From: Bartonella bovis 91-4
GTDB lineage: Bacteria > Pseudomonadota > Alphaproteobacteria > Rhizobiales > Rhizobiaceae
DNA length: 64,000 bases
Direction of reading: 5' to 3'
NCBI RefSeq assembly: GCF_000384965.1
Contig: NZ_CM001844.1
Coordinates: 281,285-345,284 of the forward strand
A model generated the notes under the pieces. The model saw only the letters and a list, made by a program, of their open reading frames with translations, was not told where the DNA came from and did no database searches. This document shows, one piece after another, positions 1 through 6,811 of the stretch (the first letter of the stretch is position 1; every line of letters begins with the position of its first letter). The position numbers were made by a program, and so were the translations under genes.

Positions 1-450
1 TTTATTGAATCTACAGTCTATTTTGTAATTCCCGGTTTGCTCTTTTCCTCCAATGGGACCAGCATTTTTAATAATTCCTGATCTGTTTGTTCGATTCAAA
101 AAGAGGGCAGCAAACCCTACGGCAAGCACATCTGCTTTTTCAGGAGAAATTTCCTTTTGTTTGTACCATTCTTCTAAGTTAATAGTCGTCGTGTTAATTT
201 TTTCTATTAATTCTTCTGTTTTGTACAAAACACAATGCCAAAAACTCCAAATAAACGGATCAATATCATTGATGTAAATATCTTTAACATCACCATTTAA
301 AAGAAGTTTTAGAGCCAATCCGCCACCACCAGCAAAAGGCTCACGATAAGAGCATCCATTTAATCCATTTTTCTCAAAGATTTCTTTGATTTTTCCATAG
401 AGTGCAGTCTTACCGCCAGGATACCTTAATGGAGAATAACTACAAACCAT
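1..450 (-). CDS. D12-class N6-adenine DNA methyltransferase, C-terminus outside window
   Basis: The visible 150 residues are the N-terminal part of a Dam/DpnM-like (D12 class) enzyme, which transfers a methyl group from S-adenosylmethionine to adenine in DNA. The start reads MVCSYSPLRYPGGK, the family's usual opening. The SAM-binding motif FAGGGG lies at about residues 39-44. The catalytic DPPY motif would come after the window edge, so activity cannot be confirmed. A GAGGGG ribosome site lies about nine bases before the ATG at 450. It is the last visible gene of the leftward early phage operon. Such phage enzymes usually protect phage DNA from host restriction or mark it. It could be either an orphan methylase or half of a restriction system, and the next gene is not visible. 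Confidence 0.85.
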   Translation of the reverse strand, partial: MVCSYSPLRYPGGKTALYGKIKEIFEKNGLNGCSYREPFAGGGGLALKLLLNGDVKDIYINDIDPFIWSFWHCVLYKTEELIEKINTTTINLEEWYKQKEISPEKADVLAVGFAALFLNRTNRSGIIKNAGPIGGKEQTGNYKIDCRFNK

Positions 451-650
451 CTTTTTCAACCCCTCAATAATTAGAAAAAAACGTGATGGAAGCATTTTCA
501 TGATCCCTCGCGATTTTCTTAAATTAGCTTCATACAGAGCATTTTATGTTCCCAATGTGGAATTCATCAAAAAACTTCTCAATCTTTCTCTACGGTGCCT
601 TTCTGTCGATTTAAACGCATATCTAATCCAAAAATGATCAGCACTTTTCT

Positions 651-1256
651 CTATTTTGCTGTCTCAAATACTTTGCGAAGTTCTTGTTGAAAAGCTTCCA
701 GATGATCTGACGTTATCCGCTTCCCTCGTTCTTTGCTCTCTAACTCAGGCTTTTGAAGATTTTTAAGAATACAACTAGCCCTTGTTCGAATACGGTTTTC
801 AAGTTTTTCACAGTAATGATAAAAATCTGCCGTTGATGGCATAAAGGTCGTGTTTAACCCTTCTGCTTTTCCTTTCAAGGCATCCTTTGTTGCTGTTTGC
901 AATACCCAGCTGCTTACTCCATCAAGAGCGTAGAAATACGCAACCGATGTTGATTTTTCGTCTGATCCCAATTGGCTTTTTAAACCGCTTGAAAGGACAA
1001 AATACGCCGTTTGAATTTCTTCTTCAGTGGCTTTTTTCTTAAGCTTTTTCAGTGCATCATTAACCAATGAGGTAGCTTTCTTTGCTTCTGCAATCGATGG
1101 TTTTTGTCCCGTCTTCCAAAGGAATGGCGGTTCTTTCGTCATCCTCGAATAAAAATTTGTAGACACTGTCTGAATTTTTGATATTGGACATGTGCTGTGC
1201 AACTCGATAATTCCACCCACGCTGTTGGTTTGTGCACTCAATGCTCGGTTTTCCAT
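651..1256 (-). CDS. Phage protein of unknown function
   Basis: 201 residues, not recognised. The C-terminal 160 residues are charged and probably helical (AEAKKATSLVNDALKKL near residue 55). The longest start at 1256 has a good ribosome site (AAAGGA, eight bases upstream). It overlaps the preceding gene by 197 bases, which is unusually long. The next in-frame ATG, at 1142 (protein beginning MTKEPPFLW), cuts the overlap to 83 bases but has GAGG directly against the ATG, a poor spacing. The first 38 residues are therefore doubtful. Its place between the replication protein and the methylase suggests an early phage function, but none can be named. Confidence 0.6.
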   Translation of the reverse strand: MENRALSAQTNSVGGIIELHSTCPISKIQTVSTNFYSRMTKEPPFLWKTGQKPSIAEAKKATSLVNDALKKLKKKATEEEIQTAYFVLSSGLKSQLGSDEKSTSVAYFYALDGVSSWVLQTATKDALKGKAEGLNTTFMPSTADFYHYCEKLENRIRTRASCILKNLQKPELESKERGKRITSDHLEAFQQELRKVFETAK

Positions 1257-2133
1257 AGTTTTTTCCTTTCTCTAATTCTTCGATTTTCCTTCGCACCCAA
1301 ACACGCCATGCTGCCGGCCAGTCCTTTTTGACAGCGTTGGGGCTAGCGCTTGAACGCCAGTGATCTTTAAAATTTTCAATCTCGATTCTAACCCGCTCTG
1401 AAGGCAAACCCTCTTGAATGGCAAAATCGTAATCAGGTTCGAAATCCTCAGGAATGCGACAGCCTCGTTCACCCCTAGACCGTTTGGTTTTCTTTTCAGG
1501 GCTTTTTTGCTGTGAAACGGGTGATTGATTTTCTGATGAGGGCGTATCGTGATCCAAATGCTTCTCAACCATCTCATCGGTTGTTTTACTTTGAACCGAA
1601 ACTTCAGTTGCTAAATCTTCTGAACCATTTTCTTTTTTTGATAACACGATAGTGTTAGTTTTTTTATATATCTGATTCTGATTCTTTATAGCTTGATTTT
1701 GCTTATCGTTTGCTTGAAGCAAAAAATCGTTTTGCTTATCATTTGCTTCAACATAATCGTTAGCAAATTGTTTTTTAAGCATTTTTGCTTGTACACCTTT
1801 TTTCCCAGCTTCACTACGCACTTGCGATATATGCTCTTGCTTATCAATAAAGTTTTTAAGTTCTCCCTCGACTTGCAAACTCCATAAACGACCATCTTCT
1901 AAACGAACGATTTTCTGATCACGCAACAAAAAATCTAATGCCTTATTAAAAGCCTTAACCGAACAACCAGCACTGTGTGCTAATTTACTTTGATCACAAA
2001 AAATAGGTTCACCACTTCTACGCATGTGCCATTGCAGTATTACGTATGTCGCTATCTGAAATGCTTTCATTCCACTCGTATCAGCAAGACAATCAGACGA
2101 AAAACTTTTTACCCAAGGTAATTTAGTTGCCAT
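1060..2133 (-). CDS. Phage replication protein, DUF1376-type N-terminus and DnaT-like C-terminus
   Basis: 357 residues. Residues 1-100 match the DUF1376/YdaU pattern (KLPWVKSFSSDCLADTSGM near the start, then a winged-helix-like stretch ending W-L-V-E-ELK). A polar linker from about 130 to 215 is rich in Lys, Gln and Asn. Residues 220-290 carry RGCRIPEDFEPD followed by a FKDHW and KKDWPAAWRVWVR block, common in phage proteins that replace or recruit the primosome helicase loader. The ribosome site AGGAGG lies six bases before the ATG. The start overlaps the end of the upstream paralogue by 11 bases, so translation is probably coupled. A role in starting phage DNA replication is inferred from the family, not shown. 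Confidence 0.7.
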   Translation of the reverse strand: MATKLPWVKSFSSDCLADTSGMKAFQIATYVILQWHMRRSGEPIFCDQSKLAHSAGCSVKAFNKALDFLLRDQKIVRLEDGRLWSLQVEGELKNFIDKQEHISQVRSEAGKKGVQAKMLKKQFANDYVEANDKQNDFLLQANDKQNQAIKNQNQIYKKTNTIVLSKKENGSEDLATEVSVQSKTTDEMVEKHLDHDTPSSENQSPVSQQKSPEKKTKRSRGERGCRIPEDFEPDYDFAIQEGLPSERVRIEIENFKDHWRSSASPNAVKKDWPAAWRVWVRRKIEELEKGKNYGKPSIECTNQQRGWNYRVAQHMSNIKNSDSVYKFLFEDDERTAIPLEDGTKTIDCRSKESYLIG

Positions 2134-2443
2134 AATTTTCCTCCTGCTCTTGAATAAAAGCAGCTTCTTTTAACTCCTCTTCAACACGAAGATTCCATAA
2201 TCCTTCATTCGTTTGGACTAACTTGTCATTTTTGATTAAATAATCGACAACAGTTGCGAGCTTTTTTTCAGTGCAATTGCATACACGTGCAAGCGTTTTG
2301 AAATCTTCTTTCACAGGTGACTTTTTGTCATACATGCAAATAAGAAGCATAATATAAATTCCTCTTTGCTCTGGTGTCATTCCGCCTGTACCGCTGGCCC
2401 AGTCATCCAGGTAGAATCTTATCCACGGTATAACATTAGACAT
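2123..2443 (-). CDS. Short DUF1376-type phage replication-associated protein
   Basis: 106 residues beginning MSNVIPWIRFYLDDW. The start at 2443 is preferred over the ATG at 2449 because AAGGAG ends immediately before 2449 but six bases before 2443. It is a stand-alone copy of the N-terminal domain of the next gene: both have (I/L)PW(I/V), a following GGM or SGM, and end with W.L.VE.ELK. This is the DUF1376 (YdaU-like) pattern of phage replication regions. It lacks the DnaT-like C-terminal domain. The 11-base overlap with the next gene shows one operon. It could act as a partner or a regulator of the longer paralogue, which is inference only. Confidence 0.7.
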   Translation of the reverse strand: MSNVIPWIRFYLDDWASGTGGMTPEQRGIYIMLLICMYDKKSPVKEDFKTLARVCNCTEKKLATVVDYLIKNDKLVQTNEGLWNLRVEEELKEAAFIQEQEENYGN

Positions 2444-2614
2444 GTGCATCTCCTTCTTTCTTTAAGTATAAAATTGCCAAGCCTGTCTTCGCACCTAGAT
2501 CAAAACAAGGAATGGTTTGTGAATTAAATTTCTTTTTTGATGGGGACGATTATCACACCCTATCTGTTGTGCTCACATTGAGTAGAGGCACTCGTGTCAG
2601 TTTCTGTGGTGTTG

Positions 2615-3157
2615 TTAACCGTACACATAGCCATATGCACCTTTAGAAATTTCTGTATTGCCTGAAATTCGCGCATTGTCGTAAACTAAAACATCACCGT
2701 GCACCCGCGCTTTGCCGGAAACTTCTGCAAAGCCATGAACCCAAGCATCACCATAAACCTGTGCATTATCAAAAACATCTGCACTGCCGGAAACCCAGGC
2801 ATTGTCGTAAACGCGTGCATCACCAAAAATCTCTGCATTACCGTAAATCTGTGCACGGTCGCCAATGAGTGCATTTTCGTAAACGCGTACATCGTCGTAA
2901 ACTTCTGCTTTACCGGAAACCAAAGCATTGTCGTAAATGCGTGCATCACCATACACCTGCGCATCGTCATAAACCCAACAATCACCCTCGTGAGAAAGAT
3001 TGTTTTCTTTTTTTATGAAACCACCCAAATCACCAGCTTTAACATTACTAAAGTTTCTTAATGCTCTAATTCGATAAAGAGTGTGGGTGTACTCCATTCT
3101 AAATCTTAATATATGAACTTGCTTACTTTCTTCCGTAAGCTCGTATTTTATCTTCAT
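2615..3157 (-). CDS. Phage hexapeptide-repeat (left-handed beta-helix) protein
   Basis: 180 residues. After an N-terminal segment (HTLYRIRALRNFSNVKAGDLGG near residues 25-46) come 19 consecutive hexads of the form [V/I]-x-x-x-A/V-x from residue 62 to 175, with repeated VYDNA and VSGKA units. Three hexads make one turn of a left-handed beta-helix, so the repeat region would form about six turns. A ribosome site GAGGGG precedes the ATG. Proteins of this build recur in phage genomes with no established function. The usual acyltransferase active-site loop of hexapeptide enzymes is not seen, so a structural or binding role is more likely than catalysis. It belongs to the leftward operon downstream of the Cro-like gene. 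Confidence 0.75.
   Translation of the reverse strand: MKIKYELTEESKQVHILRFRMEYTHTLYRIRALRNFSNVKAGDLGGFIKKENNLSHEGDCWVYDDAQVYGDARIYDNALVSGKAEVYDDVRVYENALIGDRAQIYGNAEIFGDARVYDNAWVSGSADVFDNAQVYGDAWVHGFAEVSGKARVHGDVLVYDNARISGNTEISKGAYGYVYG
2633..2974 (-). repeat. 18-bp coding repeats for the beta-helix hexads
   Basis: Nineteen tandem 18-bp units encode the hexads of the beta-helix protein. They leave open frames on both strands and in other frames, which explains several long shadow ORFs here. The units have diverged from each other, so this is old protein repetition rather than a fresh satellite. Confidence 0.75.
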
Positions 3158-3308
3158 AATTGTCCCCTCAGTTTAGGTAATACGTGGCTATACACGCTAT
3201 GACAGAATGTCTAGCGCGTAGCTTTATTGAAAAAATGTTTTTGAAAGTAGCCTTCTAAAAACTCTGAACGCTAAACAATAAGAGGGCCACGTTTAATGGA
3301 ATACGAGG

Positions 3309-3812
3309 TTAAGCTTGAGCACATTCCTTTTTTTCAAAAGGAATAACTTTCATTGGTTGGGAAATCTCTACCGGTTTAACTGATTTTGTTATGTTACTTT
3401 TACCATTGCTCTGGCTAAGAATATCAAACAACTTCACCTTTAAAGCCAATGTTTTCTTTTGCTTCTGTAACGCCTTATTTTTTTGCTCAATTAGATTAGA
3501 CAGCTTTTCAAGTGCAATTTGCTCTTCCTTAATCAACTGATTTTCTTCTACAAGGGTTTCTTCGTAGCGTTTTAGACAACTTTCGACTTTTGACTTATGC
3601 AACATTTCTTTTAATGAAAGGGCATTTTCTTTGAGTAAGCGAACATTTTTTTGAGTAGAAGATTGTATTATAAACTCATCTGTACTATCCTCACAAGGCG
3701 TTGCCTCTGTATATTCTTCTATTAATTTACTTGCATTCTCTATTCTTTTGTTACGACTTACTAATCTGTAAAATCGTGTATAAATTTCTTTTATCATCTC
3801 TTTTGCTTTCAT
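3309..3812 (-). CDS. Phage coiled-coil protein of unknown function
   Basis: 167 residues, rich in Lys, Glu, Leu and Gln, with a long predicted coiled coil from about residue 70 to 135 (ENQLIKEEQIALEKLSNLIE). No membrane segment, signal or known motif is seen. Its ATG overlaps the stop of the upstream Cro-like gene by four bases, so the two are probably translationally coupled. Position as second gene of the leftward operon fits an early regulator or host-interacting protein, but nothing in the sequence names a function. Confidence 0.65.
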   Translation of the reverse strand: MKAKEMIKEIYTRFYRLVSRNKRIENASKLIEEYTEATPCEDSTDEFIIQSSTQKNVRLLKENALSLKEMLHKSKVESCLKRYEETLVEENQLIKEEQIALEKLSNLIEQKNKALQKQKKTLALKVKLFDILSQSNGKSNITKSVKPVEISQPMKVIPFEKKECAQA

Positions 3813-4141
3813 ATTCTTTCTTCTATTTGACAGGGCGAATTATCTCGTTGATGTTCAGTATCTGTGGAACTTTCGGTAAATGTAGACGTTGGGGATAATG
3901 CGGAATCACGTAATGGTGAGTTATATGAAAATGACAAAAAATCTTCCGCTTTAATTGGCACACCAATTCTCTTGGCTTCATTTAAAAGAGGTGGAATATG
4001 CTTTATTGGAATCCTTCCACCAGTCCCACCTTTCGATACAGGACGAAGCCAAACATATACACGTGTTCTATGAACCCCAAGTAATTGAGATACTCTACGA
4101 ACACCACCCAATAAATCTATTATTTCGTAAAATTGTTTCAT
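3809..4141 (-). CDS. Cro-like helix-turn-helix regulator
   Basis: 110 residues. Residues 1-60 form a helix-turn-helix of the YdaS/Cro type (FYEIIDLLGGVRRVSQLLGV, then HRTRVYVW) followed by IPIKHIPPLLNEAKRIGV, a pattern of antiterminators and Cro-like phage repressors. The C-terminal 40 residues are Ser/Thr-rich and probably disordered. It is the first gene of the leftward operon and is divergent from the CI-type repressor, 46 bases away, as in a lambda-like switch. A -10-like TACAAT ends only seven bases before the ATG, so the messenger may be leaderless or nearly so. Confidence 0.75.
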   Translation of the reverse strand: MKQFYEIIDLLGGVRRVSQLLGVHRTRVYVWLRPVSKGGTGGRIPIKHIPPLLNEAKRIGVPIKAEDFLSFSYNSPLRDSALSPTSTFTESSTDTEHQRDNSPCQIEERI

Positions 4142-4148
4142 AATTTAT

Positions 4149-4176
4149 ATTGTAGCTTATTTCGGTACAAAATCAA
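4149..4176 (-). promoter_or_regulatory. Leftward phage promoter before the Cro-like gene
   Basis: On the minus strand TTGATT (4176-4171) and TACAAT (4154-4149) are separated by 16 bases. The start codon at 4141 follows within ten bases of the -10 element. No ribosome site fits between them. Confidence 0.5.
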
Positions 4177-4178
4177 CA

Positions 4179-4191
4179 AAAAATGTAATGA
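4179..4191 (-). promoter_or_regulatory. Candidate phage operator, copy 1
   Basis: The minus strand reads TCATTACATTTTT here. The same 13 bases occur on the plus strand at 6236-6248, just upstream of the rightward promoter. Two copies flanking the two promoters of the switch region suggest binding sites for the CI-like or Cro-like protein. AT-richness makes a chance match possible. Confidence 0.35.
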
Positions 4192-4823
4192 AAATCACAA
4201 AAGATTTTTTTTCTAACAAAGATATAATGAAAACTATGAATAGCATTATGAAAATTTGGCTAAGTGAAGCCTTGCAAGAATCTGGATTATCTCAATCATC
4301 GCTTGCTAGACAACTGAGTGAGAAAATGCAGCGTCCTATCTATCGTTCTGCAGTCAATAAAATGCTAACAGGAGAACGGGGAATAAGTATGCAAGAGGGT
4401 ATAGCAATTGAAGAAATCACAAAATATCCTCTTCCACGAAAAAAAACTATACCTTTAATGGGTTATGTGGGAGCAGGTTCAGAAGTTATTCCTTATGAAG
4501 ATGGTTGGCTTGAAGAAGTGGAAATACCTCCATACATCACAAAAGATACATACGCAGTAAAAGTTGAGGGCGACTCAATGGAACCATTCATTGAGGATAA
4601 ATCTATTTTGTTTTACTCACAAAACATGTCTCCAAATTTACTTCTTAACAAAAAAGCAATTGTCTATACGCAAGATGGACGTTGTTTTGTAAAGATCGTG
4701 AAGCAAGGCAGTAAACCCGGTTTATTTAATTTAGAAAGTTTAAATAGGCTGTATCCAGAAATAAAAGATATCCAATTAGTGTGGGCAGCTCCTATAGACT
4801 GGATAAAACCACCAAGACTTTAA
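4188..4823 (+). CDS. LexA/CI-type phage repressor with S24 self-cleaving domain
   Basis: 211 residues from the longest start. An N-terminal helix-turn-helix (LSEALQESGLSQSSLARQLS, about residues 25-44) is followed by a peptidase S24 domain. The cleavage site is Ala96-Gly97 in MGYVGAG, the nucleophile is Ser130 in GDSMEPF, and the general base is Lys169 in CFVKI. All three are present, so RecA-stimulated self-cleavage and SOS induction of the prophage are expected. The true start is uncertain: no clear ribosome site precedes 4188, 4227 or 4236. If TGTAAT at 4184-4189 is the -10 element, translation would begin at 4227 or later. A Rex-sized gene follows after nine bases. Confidence 0.85.
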   Translation: MKITKDFFSNKDIMKTMNSIMKIWLSEALQESGLSQSSLARQLSEKMQRPIYRSAVNKMLTGERGISMQEGIAIEEITKYPLPRKKTIPLMGYVGAGSEVIPYEDGWLEEVEIPPYITKDTYAVKVEGDSMEPFIEDKSILFYSQNMSPNLLLNKKAIVYTQDGRCFVKIVKQGSKPGLFNLESLNRLYPEIKDIQLVWAAPIDWIKPPRL

Positions 4824-4832
4824 AGTAGTAAA

Positions 4833-5672
4833 ATGAGTATAGTTTTCCGTTCTTACGATATGTTTGTTAATACAAGAAGAATTGTTCTACCAAAAGATAT
4901 AGGGGCCCTTTTTCGGGAAGTCACAACTACTTATCAAATAGATGATAAATGCATTACCTTAACGATAAAAAAATTCTATCAAGATGCTTGTTGGGTTTCT
5001 GCTTTAGTAGGAAATAAGGATCCCTATAATGATCAAGTTATTGATACTAACACAGATAAACTTGAAAAAATCACCAATCCACGTATTAAAACACTAGTTG
5101 AGCAAAACCAACAATTTTTTGGATTTTTTCTTCCTCAAATATCTACTTTTTATGCTTCAAATAAAAAGCTCAATAATCTTTTAGTTTCTTATTACAAAAA
5201 ACATTTTCCCCAAAAACAGATTGTTTTTGAACCCACTTTTCTTGATAGTGAAAAAGTTGCTGAAAAACTTAAAACACTAAATAATATAAAAATGTCGATA
5301 GATTATGATGTACATAAATCCCCAAGTTTATGGCAAAAGAATGAAGAAATAACCTATATGTGTAAGCCTATAAACAAACTATTTCCTTCTGGTGATATTA
5401 CTTACGTAAACTTATCCATTGGCTTAAAGACTCAAGATAAATTGTCGATAAAAAATTTTTTTAATAACTTTCTTAAAAACAACAAAGTAGGAAAATTGCG
5501 CTGTACAGGTAAAACGCAAGACGATTTCGATGCAGTTTTTAATACTGAAGAATTTCAACAACAAGTAATTGTTACTGCGAAAAAAGATAAAAATGGGCTC
5601 TATAAAGAAGATTCGATACAAACACAAATAATATCGCAAATAAATAAGTTACAGAGAATAGACACCATTTAA
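4833..5672 (+). CDS. Prophage protein beside the repressor; RexA-like by size and position
   Basis: 279 residues, no signal peptide or membrane segment, rich in Lys, Asn and Phe. It follows the repressor by nine bases and would be co-expressed with it in the lysogen. Lambda RexA, remembered as 279 residues, sits in the same position. By eye the layouts are parallel: a beta-rich N-terminus, a central FGFFLPQISTFYAS segment, a Q-I-x-F-E-P block near residue 130, and a late NLSIGLKTQ block followed by a Lys-rich helix. Identity is low, so this is a proposal, not an assignment. Other possibilities are an unrelated lysogenic conversion or phage-defence protein. It ends four bases inside the convergent membrane-protein gene. 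Confidence 0.6.
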   Translation: MSIVFRSYDMFVNTRRIVLPKDIGALFREVTTTYQIDDKCITLTIKKFYQDACWVSALVGNKDPYNDQVIDTNTDKLEKITNPRIKTLVEQNQQFFGFFLPQISTFYASNKKLNNLLVSYYKKHFPQKQIVFEPTFLDSEKVAEKLKTLNNIKMSIDYDVHKSPSLWQKNEEITYMCKPINKLFPSGDITYVNLSIGLKTQDKLSIKNFFNNFLKNNKVGKLRCTGKTQDDFDAVFNTEEFQQQVIVTAKKDKNGLYKEDSIQTQIISQINKLQRIDTI

Positions 5673-6160
5673 TCTAAAGAAGAGTAGACACCATTTAAGT
5701 TAAACAAATTTACAAGATTGTTTATGAAACTGTGCATTTGAAAGGCAATATCAGACACGAAAATTAAAAAAGAGTACCATAACAAAACATCCCAATAAAA
5801 ATGAAACTCCCATTTTGAATCCAAAGGCAAAACAACCTCTTGTCTAAGATTACTTGGGAAAAGTAACAACAAAAGTGCTATAAAGACCATATACAAAAAA
5901 CTATACAGATATTTGCGCAAATAATCTGTTAGAATATTTAGATCTGTTGTTGTTTTATGTTGATGTTCAGGATTGTGGTGCAATTCTGAAGCAAGTCGGG
6001 AGTTAAAGAAGGCTGCCATGAAAGTCATTGTTACCCCAAAAGCAATAGATGAAAATATTAAAACAGCTTGAATAAATTCAGTATTTTTTTCTATTTTTAA
6101 AAACCACAAAATTACAAATCCAGTAATATATATTGCTAAGACTCTAATTTTTTTGAACAT
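5669..6160 (-). CDS. Four-helix inner-membrane protein of the prophage
   Basis: 163 residues with four hydrophobic segments at about residues 6-22, 29-52, 86-106 and 119-145. A polar loop with several His residues (LHHNPEHQHK) lies between the second and third. Not assigned to a family. Size and helix number resemble lambda RexB (144 residues, four helices), but this gene is convergent with the RexA-sized gene and not in the repressor operon. The ribosome site AAGGAGGGG two to three bases before the ATG is very strong. It might be an exclusion or membrane-depolarising protein, or unrelated. Its own promoter would lie in 6161-6400, divergent from the next operon. Confidence 0.65.
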   Translation of the reverse strand: MFKKIRVLAIYITGFVILWFLKIEKNTEFIQAVLIFSSIAFGVTMTFMAAFFNSRLASELHHNPEHQHKTTTDLNILTDYLRKYLYSFLYMVFIALLLLLFPSNLRQEVVLPLDSKWEFHFYWDVLLWYSFLIFVSDIAFQMHSFINNLVNLFNLNGVYSSLD

Positions 6161-6204
6161 ATCCCCTCCTTTTTTAGTAATTACAGCTTTAATTTTCTGG
6201 GCTA

Positions 6205-6224
6205 TTTTGCATTTTTATGCAAAA
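6205..6224. promoter_or_regulatory. Perfect palindrome in the divergent control region
   Basis: Eight-base arms (TTTTGCAT and ATGCAAAA) are separated by four T residues. It lies between the membrane-protein gene and the rightward promoter at 6250, so it may be an operator. The arms are AT-rich, and a weak terminator is the alternative. Confidence 0.4.
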
Positions 6225-6235
6225 AGTTTCTAAAA

Positions 6236-6248
6236 TCATTACATTTTT
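6236..6248 (+). promoter_or_regulatory. Candidate phage operator, copy 2
   Basis: TCATTACATTTTT is identical to the minus-strand 13-mer at 4179-4191 and ends two bases before the -35 element at 6250. A repressor bound here would block the rightward promoter. Confidence 0.35.
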
Positions 6249-6249
6249 A

Positions 6250-6278
6250 TTGACATATGTTACTAAATTCGCTACATA
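6250..6278 (+). promoter_or_regulatory. Rightward early phage promoter
   Basis: TTGACA (6250-6255), a 17-base spacer and TACATA (6273-6278) form a near-consensus sigma-70 promoter. The spacer with its flanks is an imperfect palindrome (TATGT....ACATA), which could overlap an operator. The next gene starts at 6401, giving a leader of about 115 bases. Confidence 0.6.
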
Positions 6279-6400
6279 TTTGGCATACAAACCACAAAAA
6301 TACAAATTAATTATATCATAAAAAGTATTAAGAAAGCTAGCTGATCTAGTTTGTCAGCAATATAAATTTAACTACCAACATGAAATGGAGGGGATGAAAA

Positions 6401-6811
6401 ATGAATGAACAGGTTTTTGTGGCTGATCATGAGATTCTGTTAGTTGTATGTGATGATGGTAATCACCCTTCTTTATCAGGACCACTTGATCAAACTGAAG
6501 TCATGAACATTGTTAACGGTGTAGACGATGTTGTAAGCATTCTTCGTGTTGATCTTCATTCAGACCACTATAATGATATTTCAGAAGAAATCGCTAAACT
6601 TTATGTAAAGGATAGCGACTCCTCTCTTTTAGAGCGTAAGACACATCCCTTTATAGTTGATAGTGATGCATATCATCTTCTGAAAGAGGATGTAGAAAAA
6701 CAGAGATATGCTGATGCGACCTATGGCACTTATGAAGAGCAACACCGTTTACGTCCTTGCGATGTTTTAAATATGAATTATCAGAGAGGCTGTGATGGAA
6801 GCTCCTATTAA
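6401..6811 (+). CDS. Phage protein of unknown function, first in the rightward operon
   Basis: 136 residues, acidic, no membrane segment or recognised motif. Asp, Val and His are frequent (for example VDDVVSILRVDLHSDHYND). A strong GGAGGGG ribosome site lies about seven bases before the ATG. Its 3' end overlaps the truncated antirepressor by 17 bases. First position downstream of the strong early promoter suggests an early regulator or host-takeover protein, but the sequence does not identify a function. Confidence 0.65.
   Translation: MNEQVFVADHEILLVVCDDGNHPSLSGPLDQTEVMNIVNGVDDVVSILRVDLHSDHYNDISEEIAKLYVKDSDSSLLERKTHPFIVDSDAYHLLKEDVEKQRYADATYGTYEEQHRLRPCDVLNMNYQRGCDGSSY

Noticed and set aside
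53-277. 74-codon plus-strand ORF at the window start
   Set aside because: It lies opposite the methyltransferase, whose motifs are clear.
2633-2974. Possible CRISPR array
   Set aside because: The 18-bp units are contiguous, without spacers, and encode a regular protein pattern.
2686-3061. Long ORFs on both strands over the beta-helix gene
   Set aside because: The 18-bp periodic repeat keeps several frames open. Only the frame with the hexad pattern and a ribosome site is a real protein.
5669-5672. Four-base overlap of convergent genes as a frameshift signal
   Set aside because: The genes are on opposite strands with proper stops; such overlaps are common.
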